64,000 bases of DNA, from NCBI GenBank assembly GCA_023393165.1, contig JAEWMJ010000027.1, positions 1 through 64,000 of the forward strand. Reading direction: 5' to 3'. The position numbers and the translations under genes are program-made. Of the stretch, positions 1 to 8,982 are shown piece after piece; position 1 is the first letter of the stretch; each line of letters starts with the position of its first letter. Below the pieces are notes generated by a model. It saw only the letters and a program-made list of their open reading frames with translations, was not told the origin of the DNA and did no database searches. Source of the DNA: Bacillota bacterium (GTDB lineage Bacteria > Bacillota > Clostridia > Christensenellales > Christensenellaceae).

Positions 1-126
1 TGGACAGGCTGCTTATACTTTTATTTAACCGGTCTCCAGGTGTCATTTTCTTGGAAAATTCATTTTGCTTTTAAGATAATGATCCCCGCATTTCCTAAAA
101 AATCCGGGGTTTGTCATTAGCCTGAA

Positions 127-152
127 AGCCGCAATAAGCGGCTTTTTTTTTT
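127..152 (+). terminator. Rho-independent terminator (plus strand)
   Basis: A 6-bp stem AGCCGC/GCGGCT with loop AATAA is followed by nine T on the plus strand. It would end a plus-strand transcript entering from the left edge, and the stem may also act on the chemoreceptor gene that ends nearby on the minus strand. Nothing gene-like is seen in bases 1-126. Confidence 0.75.
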
Positions 153-177
153 ACATATAAACGGATCCGCGGACCCT

Positions 178-1218
178 TTATAAGCTGAAATACTTATTTA
201 AGTCTTCCGCCATAGCCGTTAAGTTATTCAGGCTCGCGTAGACTTCCTGAATCGCTGAGGACTGCCGCTCCGCATATTCCAGCGTTGAATTTGACGATTC
301 GATCGTTTTATCGACGGATTTCTGTATTTTGGCAGTCAGCTCCGAAATTTTCTGCGCGGTGCCTTTTGAACTTTCCGAGAGCACCCCTATTTCGGTCGCC
401 ACCACCCCAAAACCTTTTCCGGCGTCTCCCGCCCTTGCGGCCTCAATGGCGGCGTTTATGCCAAGCATTTTTATTTCATTGGCAATCCTCTCTATGGCGT
501 GCAGTATTGAATTGATCTCTACCGATATCGTTTTGACCCCGTTGATCTCTTCGTTCAGGGAATTCTGGTTGTTTGAAACATTGGCGGAAGAAGCGCTGAG
601 TTCTTCCATCCTGGTGGATATATTGCTGAAATTATCCAGGAGCGCCTGCAGCATGACCTTTAGTTTGAGCTGCTCATAACCCTGGTTTGAAAACGAGTTC
701 GCCACAATAAAAAGCAATTCCGCCGCGGCGTCGATTTTCTTTTGCGCAGTCACATCCACTTTTTTCACCGCCGCTATATAGGCGTCCTCGTCAACGCCTA
801 TTTCCCTGGCCGTTTTCCTGAATTGGGCCTCGTCCGGAGCGGACGTTAATATCTGTCCTCCGATGACGCTTCCTATCTGATGGCCTTCAATCATAATCGG
901 CACAGCAAAATCGATCAGCCCTGCGTGGCATTTATAAACATACGGCCTTCCGGTCCTGCTGGCCTGTTCCCCTCCCATCTTACTGCATTCCGCGCACCTG
1001 TTGTGTCCGATTTTGGTTGAATGCGTATAGTCCATGCAAAAGCTGGCGAACTGATGCCCGTTGTCTATCATATTGCCGTTAAGGTCCACCGCTCCGCATC
1101 CCATGCCCATGCTGACTGCAAAATTATTCAGAAATTTTGACATTGTTTTGATATCAATAACATCCGCAATTTCCAATGCGGCAATATCAATCTCACCGCT
1201 GCTCAAATTTTTTAACAT
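178..1218 (-). CDS. PocR-domain soluble methyl-accepting chemotaxis protein
   Basis: This is a cytoplasmic chemoreceptor of about 346 aa with no membrane segment. Residues ~15-185 match the PocR ligand-binding domain, with Cys near 41, 61, 75, 78 and 97 that could bind a metal. The C-terminal half is a coiled-coil MCP signalling domain with a typical hairpin tip (LGINAAIEAARAG near 249-261) that would engage CheA/CheW. PocR domains are thought to bind small diols or similar ligands; the ligand here is unknown. The ATG at 1218 is chosen because an AAAGGGGGG RBS precedes it, whereas the longer frame starts at a TTG with no RBS. It lies 71 bp downstream of a second soluble receptor in the same direction. 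Confidence 0.85.
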   Translation of the reverse strand: MLKNLSSGEIDIAALEIADVIDIKTMSKFLNNFAVSMGMGCGAVDLNGNMIDNGHQFASFCMDYTHSTKIGHNRCAECSKMGGEQASRTGRPYVYKCHAGLIDFAVPIMIEGHQIGSVIGGQILTSAPDEAQFRKTAREIGVDEDAYIAAVKKVDVTAQKKIDAAAELLFIVANSFSNQGYEQLKLKVMLQALLDNFSNISTRMEELSASSANVSNNQNSLNEEINGVKTISVEINSILHAIERIANEIKMLGINAAIEAARAGDAGKGFGVVATEIGVLSESSKGTAQKISELTAKIQKSVDKTIESSNSTLEYAERQSSAIQEVYASLNNLTAMAEDLNKYFSL

Positions 1219-1289
1219 GAAAGGCCCCCCCTTTTTCTCATTCAATTTTTGTGTGATATTTTTATTTTTTGCGGCTTTGAAACTTAAGC

Positions 1290-3230
1290 CTATTTGTTTT
1301 CAGTAAATTTTTCGAAAACGGCCTTGTTGGAACAGTTGATCTCATACATTCCAGTGTCTTCGTAGGATTGTACGCTTTTGCCCATCCATAACCGGTGGAT
1401 ATACATAACGGCCTTTTCTCCCCATACGGTATTCCTTTGCACGATCTGGCTGGAAACAATGCCGCCGCCCACCGCCTTTGTGATTTTCTTGCTGGTTGAC
1501 AATACGATCAGCTTCTTATCCAGTTTTTTGTTTTGCCAGATGTCCGCGGCAAGCTCTCCAACCTCGCTGTTTACCAGGAAAAGGACATCAAAATCAACGG
1601 TGCGCAGCATTTCCTCCAGTTTTTGCCTCGCTTTTGTAAGGTCACTGTCGTTCTGGTCCACCTTGCTTACGATCTGCATGCCCGGATGTTTTGAGATTGC
1701 CGCCGCAAAGCCCTTGTACCGTTCCTGAAGCGCTGGAATCCCGGCAAGGCATATCAACGCGGCTGCTTTCCCGCTCCCCTTCAGGTGCCTTGCAGCCGCT
1801 TCACCGGCAAGTTTTCCGCCTTCGAAGCTGTCCGAAGTAAGGTAAATGTCCCGCTTGCTTTTGGGAACGTCCAGATCGACACATGCAACCTTGATGCCTT
1901 TCGCGGCCGCTTCGTTGATCGGATCAATGAGGCGGTTTTCATCGCTGGGAACAATAATGATCCCGTCGACCTGTTGGCTGATAAAGTCCCTTAAAATCGC
2001 TATTTGTTCGTCTGTGTTTACCCTTTCCGGTTTCCTGCAGACGACTTCGATATTCAGTTTTTCGCCAGCCGCCACGGAGGATTCCTCTATTTCATTGAAA
2101 TACTCCTCATTTTCGAGCGCAATAAAGGCGATCCTTTTCTTCTTTTCGGGAAGCGCCTGCGCTTTTACCGCGCTCATGATCTTCTTTAAATTTGCGGTTT
2201 CATTGTATTGCAGTTTCATCATATCAAATATCAGTTCGTTCTTGCTGTTCTGCTCCATGGAAATAGACGAAACCATCTGGCTGATGGAAGCGGACTGTTC
2301 CGTAATTTCAACGATATTAGCGATCGAATCTACAAGATCCTTTTTTTGCACAAGCAAACCGCCGACAATGCTTTGCATGCTGGACTGCTTATCCATCAGG
2401 TTATTGAGGGAATTGCGGATATTCGAAAGCGCGTGGCTGGAGTTCTCAATGGACCGGTTCTGCGAATCAAATACCTGCCGCGCGTTTGAGGCGAGGTTGA
2501 ATACCGATTTGATTTCGCCGCTTATGCCTGTTATAAGCTCCGATATGTCTTCCCCCGCTTTTTGCGTGTCCGCCGCCAACCGCTTGAATTCTTCCGCCAC
2601 AACCGTAAAGCCTTTTCCCGCCGAACCCGCTCTCGCCGCTTCGATAGTCGCGTTGATGGAAAGAAGATTCGTTTGCCTCGCAATGCGGATAACGGAAGAT
2701 ACGATACTGTTGATATTCTCCGCGCTTTTTGCCAGCTGCGCAACCCTGTCCGACATATCCTGAAACGATTGCTGGGATTCCGTGCTGCTGTCAAGGAGCT
2801 CTTTGATTGCGCTCTCCCCTGTTTGGCTGATTTTATCCGTCTCGTTCGCCTGGTCAATCAGGTCTCTGGAGGTTGTGTGCATTGTTTCAAACTGGTTCTG
2901 GAATACGTCTGAAATTTCCGCGCAAACATTTGCGGACTGAACCTGTTTTTCCATGCCTTGCGTGATATCGGCATTTGCCTCCGCGATCTTGCTGATGGCG
3001 CTCAGCCGCTCTTTGAAAGTGGATAAAATGATCTCTTCGTAGTCGTGAACAAATTGGGTGCTGTTGTTTATCTTCGTCAAAATAGCGCATATCTTTGCAA
3101 CAAAATCATAGAGATCTTCCGGCTGGTTAGGGTACTTTTCGGGAAAATTCTGCAAAAAATCCAAGTCCAAATCCAAAAGTTTCAATAATGCTGATTTCAG
3201 TTCATCCCGCCTATCAACAATTGTGTCCAT
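1290..3230 (-). CDS. Soluble MCP fused to an RbsB-like sugar-binding domain
   Basis: A 646-aa protein with no signal peptide or membrane segment. Residues ~1-95 are helical and of unknown fold. Residues ~100-360 form an MCP signalling domain with the hairpin tip at ~185-210 (SINATIEAARAG). After a basic linker at ~370, residues ~375-640 are a periplasmic-binding-protein type I domain of the RbsB/Peripla_BP_4 kind. The usual architecture is reversed: the sensor is C-terminal and must act in the cytoplasm, so it would read an intracellular sugar or metabolite and signal to CheA. RBS AAGGAG lies 8 nt before the ATG. The domain assignments are strong; the ligand is unknown. Confidence 0.85.
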   Translation of the reverse strand: MDTIVDRRDELKSALLKLLDLDLDFLQNFPEKYPNQPEDLYDFVAKICAILTKINNSTQFVHDYEEIILSTFKERLSAISKIAEANADITQGMEKQVQSANVCAEISDVFQNQFETMHTTSRDLIDQANETDKISQTGESAIKELLDSSTESQQSFQDMSDRVAQLAKSAENINSIVSSVIRIARQTNLLSINATIEAARAGSAGKGFTVVAEEFKRLAADTQKAGEDISELITGISGEIKSVFNLASNARQVFDSQNRSIENSSHALSNIRNSLNNLMDKQSSMQSIVGGLLVQKKDLVDSIANIVEITEQSASISQMVSSISMEQNSKNELIFDMMKLQYNETANLKKIMSAVKAQALPEKKKRIAFIALENEEYFNEIEESSVAAGEKLNIEVVCRKPERVNTDEQIAILRDFISQQVDGIIIVPSDENRLIDPINEAAAKGIKVACVDLDVPKSKRDIYLTSDSFEGGKLAGEAAARHLKGSGKAAALICLAGIPALQERYKGFAAAISKHPGMQIVSKVDQNDSDLTKARQKLEEMLRTVDFDVLFLVNSEVGELAADIWQNKKLDKKLIVLSTSKKITKAVGGGIVSSQIVQRNTVWGEKAVMYIHRLWMGKSVQSYEDTGMYEINCSNKAVFEKFTENK

Positions 3231-3466
3231 TGTCTGTTCTCCTTAATTAATTTATACGAATTAACAAAATGAAAAATTTTATCTGACTTGCACCAAAACT
3301 GTTGGTATTAATATCGAAAGAATTCCAAAAATATTTAGCTGTAAATTTTGAATATTTTGTAAAATATGGCGCTATTTGCGATAAGGGCGAGCGTGCCGAC
3401 GCCGCCTGCCCCTATCAGAATATGTTTTGCCCGCATACGGTATCAGCCGACAGCGGGGACCGTTCG

Positions 3467-4363
3467 TTACACGTCCAATGGCCGTTCCTTTTGTTCCGGA
3501 GGCGGCTCCTTACGGCTTGCCGCGGCAGCTCTCAGCCGCAGGGCCGAAAACAGGGCAGGAGCGCCCACAGTTATCCACAGGCCAAGTATCAGGTACCGCA
3601 CAAGATCAAAGACTGGAGCTTGGGGAAAAAGCATCTTGAGGCCTTCTTTTAAAATCAGCACCACGGCTATTCCCAGCGCGAATTTGACGGCTTGTTTCCA
3701 AAAAGGCGCCTTTGCGTCAAACCTAATAAAGTTTGATTCCACCGAATACCCGATCAAAAAGCCGCTGAATGTTCCGACAGTTTTGACAAGATCGGCGGAA
3801 TCGCGCCATACATACGCCACAATCAGCGCCGGTAGCAGCAGCAGCAGACGCATCCATTTTATTTTCTTTCGCTCCATGTATTCAAAAGCGATATCCGCAA
3901 GCAGCACGGTTACCGTGCCGAACAAGATGCCTCCCAATACGTCGATGGGCCAATGCACGCCCAGATACAGCCTGGATACGCCGACAAGCAGTATCAATAT
4001 GCAGCCGGCTGCATATACCCATCCACGGCGAAGTTGTTTCATAAGCGAAACCAAAAAAGACGTTATGTTCTGCGTATGCCCGCTGGGAAAAGAGGAGCCG
4101 GTTGCAGTTTCTACCCGCAGGCTGCGGATGCCTTCCACACCAATGGGTCTTGAAGCATTCACAATGCTTTTGGCCACTCCGTTGACCACTCCGCTGAGCA
4201 AAAACGCGAAAGACAGTTTATAACCGTATCGTTTGTCTATACACCAGAAAACAAGCGAAAGCGCGACGATATAGAAATATTCCTCGCCCAGTATGGTAAC
4301 GGCCTGAAAGAATCCGTCTAAAAACGGACTGTTGAAAGATTGAATAAACTGTATGATTCCCAT
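3467..4363 (-). CDS. PAP2-family membrane phosphatase
   Basis: A 298-aa polytopic membrane protein of the PAP2/type 2 phosphatidic acid phosphatase superfamily. All three catalytic motifs are visible: K-x6-RP at residues ~65-73, PSGH at ~93-96, and SR-x5-H-x3-D at ~130-141. The active site faces outward between helices, and the likely role is dephosphorylation of a lipid phosphate such as phosphatidylglycerol phosphate or undecaprenyl pyrophosphate. After residue ~150 there are further membrane helices and a charged C-terminal tail rich in Arg, Lys and Glu. The exact substrate cannot be inferred. It is monocistronic by spacing. Confidence 0.88.
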   Translation of the reverse strand: MGIIQFIQSFNSPFLDGFFQAVTILGEEYFYIVALSLVFWCIDKRYGYKLSFAFLLSGVVNGVAKSIVNASRPIGVEGIRSLRVETATGSSFPSGHTQNITSFLVSLMKQLRRGWVYAAGCILILLVGVSRLYLGVHWPIDVLGGILFGTVTVLLADIAFEYMERKKIKWMRLLLLLPALIVAYVWRDSADLVKTVGTFSGFLIGYSVESNFIRFDAKAPFWKQAVKFALGIAVVLILKEGLKMLFPQAPVFDLVRYLILGLWITVGAPALFSALRLRAAAASRKEPPPEQKERPLDV

Positions 4364-4470
4364 GATTAACCTCCCTTGTTACAACATAGATGCTAATCTG
4401 ATTACATACGATGATTCTATTTGCAGGTGTGCTGCTTATATTTTACAATAAAAATCCGGTATTGGCAAAA

Positions 4471-4503
4471 CAAAAAAGGAACTGCTTTTGCAAACAGCTC
4501 CTT
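4471..4503 (-). terminator. Second terminator downstream of deoC
   Basis: Read on the minus strand, AAGGAGCTG and CAGTTCCTT form a stem with one non-Watson-Crick pair, followed by TTTTTTG. It lies just beyond a stronger terminator at 4526-4552, so the pair forms a tandem stop for deoC. Confidence 0.65.
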
Positions 4504-4525
4504 ACGATTCAGTTCGGCGGCTTTC

Positions 4526-4552
4526 CGTAAAAACGCCGGATTCCGCCGGCGT
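4526..4552 (-). terminator. Rho-independent terminator of deoC
   Basis: A perfect 7-bp stem ACGCCGG/CCGGCGT is followed on the minus strand by TTTTTA. It starts 8 bp past the deoC stop codon. Confidence 0.8.
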
Positions 4553-4559
4553 ATGAATC

Positions 4560-5300
4560 TTATTTGGCAGTCACTATTTCTATGCCCGCGCTTGTGCCCA
4601 GGCGGTTTGCGCCGGCCCGGATCATTGCAAGCGCCGTTTTATAGTCCCTGATGCCGCCCGACGCCTTAACGCCCATGGAATCGCCTACCGTCTGACGCAT
4701 TAGCGTTACATCCTGGACTGTTGCGCCGCCTGTTGAAAACCCGGTGGAAGTCTTTACAAAATGCGCGCCCGCGAGTTTGGCGACCGTACAGGCTTTTACT
4801 TTTTCCTCATCCGTCAGGAGGCAGGTTTCAATGATGACCTTCACGAGCGCCTGTCCCCTTGCGGCGGTTACCACTCCTTCAATGTCGCGCTTAACCAAAG
4901 CCCAGTCGTTTGACTTGATTGCGCCAACGTTAACCACCATATCCACTTCCCTGGCCCCGTTTGCCACGGCATCCGCCGTCTCGCCGGCCTTGGCTTCGGG
5001 CGTGCAGGCCCCCAAGGGGAAGCCGATTACGCAGCAGGGAGTTACTCCGCTGCCGCTTAAGTTGCCGGCAACAAATTTTATGTAGCAGGGATTTACGCAG
5101 ACGCTTGCAAACTTATATTTTTTCGCCTCTTCACAGATTCTTTGAACATCTTCAAGCGAAGCGTTTTGCTTTAATAAGGTATGGTCGATATATTTCGCCA
5201 TATCTCCGGGCGGACAATCGGTTTCGGCAGGCGTGTCCATGCTTAAGCCGAAATCATTGTATACTTCTTCGATAATCCGCCTGATCATTCCGTTTTCCAT
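4560..5300 (-). CDS. deoC: Deoxyribose-phosphate aldolase
   Basis: Cleaves 2-deoxy-D-ribose 5-phosphate to acetaldehyde and glyceraldehyde 3-phosphate (class I, Schiff base), linking deoxynucleoside salvage to glycolysis. The family core runs from YIDHTLLK to the C-terminus, with the DMVVNVGA motif (proton-relay Asp) and the active-site Lys in HFVKTSTGFS. It carries an N-terminal extension of ~30-40 residues over the E. coli type, as in many Clostridia. The start at 5300 follows an AAGGAG 12 nt upstream; an ATG at 5330 would add 10 residues without an RBS. It stands alone with two terminators, so it is probably a housekeeping gene and not part of the sugar cluster. Confidence 0.93.
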   Translation of the reverse strand: MENGMIRRIIEEVYNDFGLSMDTPAETDCPPGDMAKYIDHTLLKQNASLEDVQRICEEAKKYKFASVCVNPCYIKFVAGNLSGSGVTPCCVIGFPLGACTPEAKAGETADAVANGAREVDMVVNVGAIKSNDWALVKRDIEGVVTAARGQALVKVIIETCLLTDEEKVKACTVAKLAGAHFVKTSTGFSTGGATVQDVTLMRQTVGDSMGVKASGGIRDYKTALAMIRAGANRLGTSAGIEIVTAK

Positions 5301-5597
5301 TTTAATGCAAATCTCCTTATCTTTGTCCATACTGTCCGGGGACCTTGGGATTTATGCCCCGGTTATATTTTATACCTGCTTTCTTTTTCTCAGGTATGTG
5401 ATCCAAGTAAAAAAATGAATTTACCGATTTTTGCGCAAAAAAATACCCTCTTTTAATTCTGGTCTTGCGCCACATTAAAAGAAGATTCTTTTTTGTGGTA
5501 ACGGTGCGGACCCTCTTGTTGTTTTCAGCGTTGGGCTTTTGCCTCTTCCCCCGTATACTTATAAAAGTATAAACAGCCATGCGGCAATTCTCCAAAA

Positions 5598-5624
5598 CAA
5601 TTTAAATAATATCATTCTTTGACA
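5598..5624 (+). repeat. Interspersed AT-rich repeat, copy 1
   Basis: This 27-bp stretch recurs at 28719-28743 with only a 2-bp indel. The shared core is ATATCATTCTTTGACA, and both copies are followed by ATATAAAAAA. Both copies lie in intergenic DNA between sugar operons. Confidence 0.6.
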
Positions 5625-5641
5625 TAATCGGCAATATATAA

Positions 5642-5672
5642 AAAATGGCGCTTGCCAGCAGCGCCATTTTTT
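5642..5672 (-). terminator. Terminator at the end of sugar operon A
   Basis: An 11-bp perfect stem AAAATGGCGCT/AGCGCCATTTT with loop TGCCAGC. T-rich tracts flank it on both strands, so it can work in both directions. On the minus strand it ends the operon whose last gene stops at 5765. Confidence 0.85.
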
Positions 5673-5764
5673 AGTGTTCAAGTTATTCCGGGGATTCCTT
5701 CCATTGCGTCTTCTTTGCAATAAAGAATTATCGCAACCGATGGACCGGTTATTTTTAAATATAA

Positions 5765-6796
5765 TCAGGAATACTCAACCGCAATTTTTTTTCGCGTTTT
5801 TTGCATGGCCTCGTAGTTTTCGGGCCTCGCGTCCGAATGGACGCTGTTTGAAGAAGCAATGATATATCTTCCGTTTTTGCCTATCGTTCGAACAGCCTTC
5901 TCCGTCTCCGCGGAGATTTCTTCTATGCTGTACGTGCAAAGCGGTTCAAAACAGTTGATGCCGCCCATCACCACCAGATCCGGATATTTGTTCTTCACCG
6001 CCAGAATATCCATGTTCGCGAAAGGATCCAACGGATGCAGCACATCTATTCCCGTGCCGACAATATCGTCCAATATTTCGTTGATATCCCCGCAGCAATG
6101 CTTGAAACAGTAAGCGCCCTCGTTTTTAATCGCGTGCACCACCTTCCGCAGTCCGGGCAGGAAAAACTCCCGGAACTTTTGGGGCGAAACAAGAAGCTGG
6201 TTTCCTCCGCCGTAATCGTCCCCGAGCACGATAAAATCGGCCCCCAGCGAAATCGCTTTTCGGGCCAGCGCAATATTGTGCTCCACCGAAATATCCACAA
6301 TTTTATGAACCGCTTCGGGATTTTCATACATGGAAACAAACAAATTTTCCATGCCCATCAGATAGTAGGGATAGTTGAAGGCGTCGTGGATATGCATGCC
6401 CACCAGTTTTTTCCCTTTGTATTTCTGCAGAAGTTCCCTTAAATATTGAAACCGGTACTCGTCCAGCGGATCGGGCGCCCGGTAGCTGTAAATATCCTCC
6501 GCATCTTTGATCGGTTCGTCTATAATCGCGGAAACCACCTCTCTCCCCTGCTGTCTGACGGTTCCCCACTCGTTCCTGAATATGCCTTTTTCCGCATCCA
6601 TCACAGTATTTCTGTACAGGCTGGAAGGGGTGTTGGTAATAACGGCGTCCAGTTCCAGCATATCGCACAACCGCATATAGTCGTCCGTATCCGTCAACGC
6701 CCGTATGATCCTGGTATCAATCATGATCTCCATGGAAGGGGTATAATCAACAGGCTCTTTTGACAGAGTGGCTATCATTCTTTCATATCCGTTCAT
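5765..6796 (-). CDS. URO-D/MtaA-fold protein, cluster A
   Basis: A 343-aa protein of the uroporphyrinogen decarboxylase (COG0407) superfamily, closest in appearance to the MtaA/CmuA methylcobamide methyltransferase branch. An HxCG-like zinc-thiolate motif is visible (KHCCGD, two-thirds along), with another Cys in GGINC. No haem-biosynthesis gene or corrinoid protein is nearby; it is the last gene of a sugar-transport operon, 11 bp after the PfkB kinase. It is therefore unlikely to be true HemE, and its reaction is unknown. RBS AAGGAG lies 7 nt before the ATG at 6796; the longer TTG start is less well placed. Two relatives occur at 20768 and 36975. Confidence 0.8.
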   Translation of the reverse strand: MNGYERMIATLSKEPVDYTPSMEIMIDTRIIRALTDTDDYMRLCDMLELDAVITNTPSSLYRNTVMDAEKGIFRNEWGTVRQQGREVVSAIIDEPIKDAEDIYSYRAPDPLDEYRFQYLRELLQKYKGKKLVGMHIHDAFNYPYYLMGMENLFVSMYENPEAVHKIVDISVEHNIALARKAISLGADFIVLGDDYGGGNQLLVSPQKFREFFLPGLRKVVHAIKNEGAYCFKHCCGDINEILDDIVGTGIDVLHPLDPFANMDILAVKNKYPDLVVMGGINCFEPLCTYSIEEISAETEKAVRTIGKNGRYIIASSNSVHSDARPENYEAMQKTRKKIAVEYS

Positions 6797-6807
6797 CAAT
6801 ATTCTCC

Positions 6808-7821
6808 TTAACTATTGTTTCGAAGCCGGCAATAATCGCTCATCATCACGCCATATTCCCTGACGCCTGAAGATGCGTTCTCCTCGGACAGGGAAGCGAC
6901 GGCGGCGGCGTTCCCCGCATCCAGCGCCTCCTGCAGGCTTGAATTTTTGTACGCGGCGTAAAGCACGCCCGCACAATAAGCGTCTCCCGCGCCAACCGAT
7001 CCCCTGATATATTCCCTGGGCAGCGTAATTCCGGAAAGGCGTACGTAACTGCCGGTTTTGCAGTCCAGTCCGCAGCTGATTTCCGGCGCATGAATCACGC
7101 ACCATTTTTTTACGCCCATTTCCTTTAGTCTGTGAAGTGCGCCGGGCAGATTTTCTTCCCTGACGCCTCCCTCGCCGCGAAGCAATAATCCAGTGACCGC
7201 CTGCGCCTCCAGTTCGTTGATAATACAAAAATCGGTGTACTTCAGCGCTGGGGGCACAACCTTTTGAAAACGGCCGCCGATCTCACTGACGACGTCCACA
7301 GACGTCATCATTCCTCTGTCCCGGGCATGCGACAAGAGGCGCGCCATTTTAGTTCCATATTCTTCGTCTTCTTCATCCAGCATATCAAGCGCCAGAATAT
7401 ATCCAATGTGCAGGATCTTTGCGTTCAAATGTTCCCAGTCGAAATAATCCTCTGAAAATCTTTGATTAGCGCCCTTGTTGTGAAAAAAAGTGCGCTGTTT
7501 GGACGAGGCGTCGTGCATGACATAGGTAAAGGAAGTGCTCCCCTCCGTTTTCAGATTCCGTACGTCAATGTTCTGATAACGGCCCATTTCGCCGCGTATA
7601 AAACGTCCGTACCCATCGTCGCCGACGACTCCCACCGCAGAAAGCGGAATGGACCGGTCCATCCTTGCAAGATCTATAATAACATTGCAAAGCGCGCCTC
7701 CCGCAGCCAGTTTCGGCTCCGAACCGATGAACGCCAGTTCGCCGGGCTGCGGATATTTCTCTAAGGAATACAGTATATCGACCAAGACGTTTCCTGCGAC
7801 TATTATGCCTTTCTTTTCCAT
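6808..7821 (-). CDS. PfkB-family carbohydrate kinase
   Basis: A 337-aa ribokinase/PfkB-family kinase that would phosphorylate a sugar or ketose with ATP in the cytoplasm. The N-terminal signature (AGNVLVD, then AAGGALCNV) and the C-terminal anion-hole/catalytic-base motif GSVGAGDAYCAG are present. It sits between the zinc dehydrogenase and the URO-D-like gene, 18 bp after the dehydrogenase stop. This suggests it phosphorylates the ketose that the dehydrogenase makes. RBS GGGGAGG is 6 nt before the ATG. The exact sugar cannot be read from the sequence. Confidence 0.87.
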   Translation of the reverse strand: MEKKGIIVAGNVLVDILYSLEKYPQPGELAFIGSEPKLAAGGALCNVIIDLARMDRSIPLSAVGVVGDDGYGRFIRGEMGRYQNIDVRNLKTEGSTSFTYVMHDASSKQRTFFHNKGANQRFSEDYFDWEHLNAKILHIGYILALDMLDEEDEEYGTKMARLLSHARDRGMMTSVDVVSEIGGRFQKVVPPALKYTDFCIINELEAQAVTGLLLRGEGGVREENLPGALHRLKEMGVKKWCVIHAPEISCGLDCKTGSYVRLSGITLPREYIRGSVGAGDAYCAGVLYAAYKNSSLQEALDAGNAAAVASLSEENASSGVREYGVMMSDYCRLRNNS

Positions 7822-7839
7822 AAACCGCCTCCCCGCAGA

Positions 7840-8883
7840 TCAGATCTTTACAACAGCCTTCACAATATCGGCCTTATTGTAAACACATTGATCCATTGCA
7901 TCCTGAATATTGCCAAAATCAAATACATTGGTTACCATATCTTTTAATTTGATTTTTTTATCAGCCACCGCCTGAATCGCCGACGGATACATGTGCCTGT
8001 ATCTGAAAACATTTCTGATTGTCAATTCTTTGTTAAGCGCGCTGTTAATGGAAATGCCGACCTTGTCATTTGTTGAATATCCGACAAAAACAATTGTGCC
8101 GTCTTTTTTGGCCACGTCCACAGTCTGCCCCATTGTAATCTCTGTTCCTGCCGCTTCTATTACAATATCACAGCCCCTGCCTCCGGTCAACCGCATCACT
8201 TCCTCAACCGGGTCGCATTCCTTTGCGTTCACCGTTACATCGGCGCCCAGCATCCCGGCTTTGTCCAAACGTTTTTGTGCGATATCCACAACGATCACCT
8301 TGGAAACGCTCCGCGCTTTCAGCGCCATCAAAGAAACCAGCCCGATGCATCCCGCGCCAAAAACGACTGCCGTCTGGCCGATTTTTGCGTCCGCCAGATC
8401 CGCGGCGTGAAATCCTACCGCCAAAGGCTCTATCAGCGCGCCTTCCAACGTACTGACATTATCAGGCAGCTTAAAGCACAGCGCCGCCTCGTGCACAACA
8501 TATTCCTGAAAAACCCCGTTCACCGGCGGCGTTGCAAAAAAAACGACGTCCGGACAAAGATTATATTTGCCGGAACGGCAAAACTCGCATTGTCCGCAGG
8601 TTTTTCCGGGCTCCAGAGCGACCCGGTCGCCCGCCTTCAGATGCCTGACATTTTTGCCCGCGGCAACGACCGTTCCGCCGCATTCATGGCCAAGAACAAA
8701 GGGAGGAACAACAGCGTATTCACCGATTGCACCGTGTTCGTAATAGTGCAGATCCGATCCGCAAATCCCAACATACTCTATTTTAACCAAGACTTCATTA
8801 TCCTGCGGGTCCGGTATTTCTCTTTCTTCATAACCCATTTTGCCGATACCGTTCATAACGGCTACTTTCATTGTTCCATCCAT
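7840..8883 (-). CDS. Zinc-dependent polyol/sugar dehydrogenase (MDR family)
   Basis: A 347-aa medium-chain dehydrogenase of the sorbitol/xylitol/L-threonine dehydrogenase type. Catalytic zinc ligands are visible (CGSD, then GHE), as is a full structural-zinc lobe (CGQCEFCRSGKYNLC). The Rossmann motif GAGCIGLVS is followed by VVDIA, the acidic residue favouring NAD over NADP. The likely reaction is oxidation of a polyol to a ketose, which the downstream PfkB kinase could phosphorylate. The start at 8883 has an AGGA RBS. The in-frame extension to 8973 runs through the strong hairpin at 8910-8941 and is not believed. Confidence 0.88.
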   Translation of the reverse strand: MDGTMKVAVMNGIGKMGYEEREIPDPQDNEVLVKIEYVGICGSDLHYYEHGAIGEYAVVPPFVLGHECGGTVVAAGKNVRHLKAGDRVALEPGKTCGQCEFCRSGKYNLCPDVVFFATPPVNGVFQEYVVHEAALCFKLPDNVSTLEGALIEPLAVGFHAADLADAKIGQTAVVFGAGCIGLVSLMALKARSVSKVIVVDIAQKRLDKAGMLGADVTVNAKECDPVEEVMRLTGGRGCDIVIEAAGTEITMGQTVDVAKKDGTIVFVGYSTNDKVGISINSALNKELTIRNVFRYRHMYPSAIQAVADKKIKLKDMVTNVFDFGNIQDAMDQCVYNKADIVKAVVKI

Positions 8884-8909
8884 ATTCGCATTCCTCGCTC
8901 TGTTTTTTT

Positions 8910-8941
8910 GGAAAGGCAGCCGGCCTTCCGGCTGCCTTTCC
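8910..8941 (-). other. Perfect 14-bp stem-loop 3' of the binding-protein gene (A)
   Basis: The arms 8910-8923 and 8928-8941 are perfectly complementary with a 4-nt loop. In the minus-strand RNA the stem is followed by a run of A, so it is not an intrinsic terminator. It lies 42 nt past the binding-protein stop and just before the dehydrogenase RBS. Inferred role: protecting or processing the binding-protein mRNA. Confidence 0.8.
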
Positions 8942-8982
8942 GCTTGCGGCGCAGATTTCAGCGCGCCGCGCATTTTGACCTT

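Larger units (their letters stand above)
5331..5764. other. Intergenic region between deoC and sugar cluster A
   Basis: AT-rich DNA with no convincing gene. A 92-aa minus-strand frame at 5317-5595 overlaps the deoC start and looks non-coding. The region holds the deoC 5' leader, one copy of a ~26-bp interspersed repeat (5598-5624) and the terminator of cluster A (5642-5672). Confidence 0.6.

Noticed and set aside
5317..5595. 92-aa open frame upstream of deoC
   Set aside because: It overlaps the deoC start, has no RBS and has low-complexity basic content. More likely the deoC leader.
5765..6796. Assignment as HemE (true uroporphyrinogen decarboxylase)
   Set aside because: There is no haem pathway gene in the window, an MtaA-type HxCG-like zinc motif is present, and the gene is in a sugar operon.
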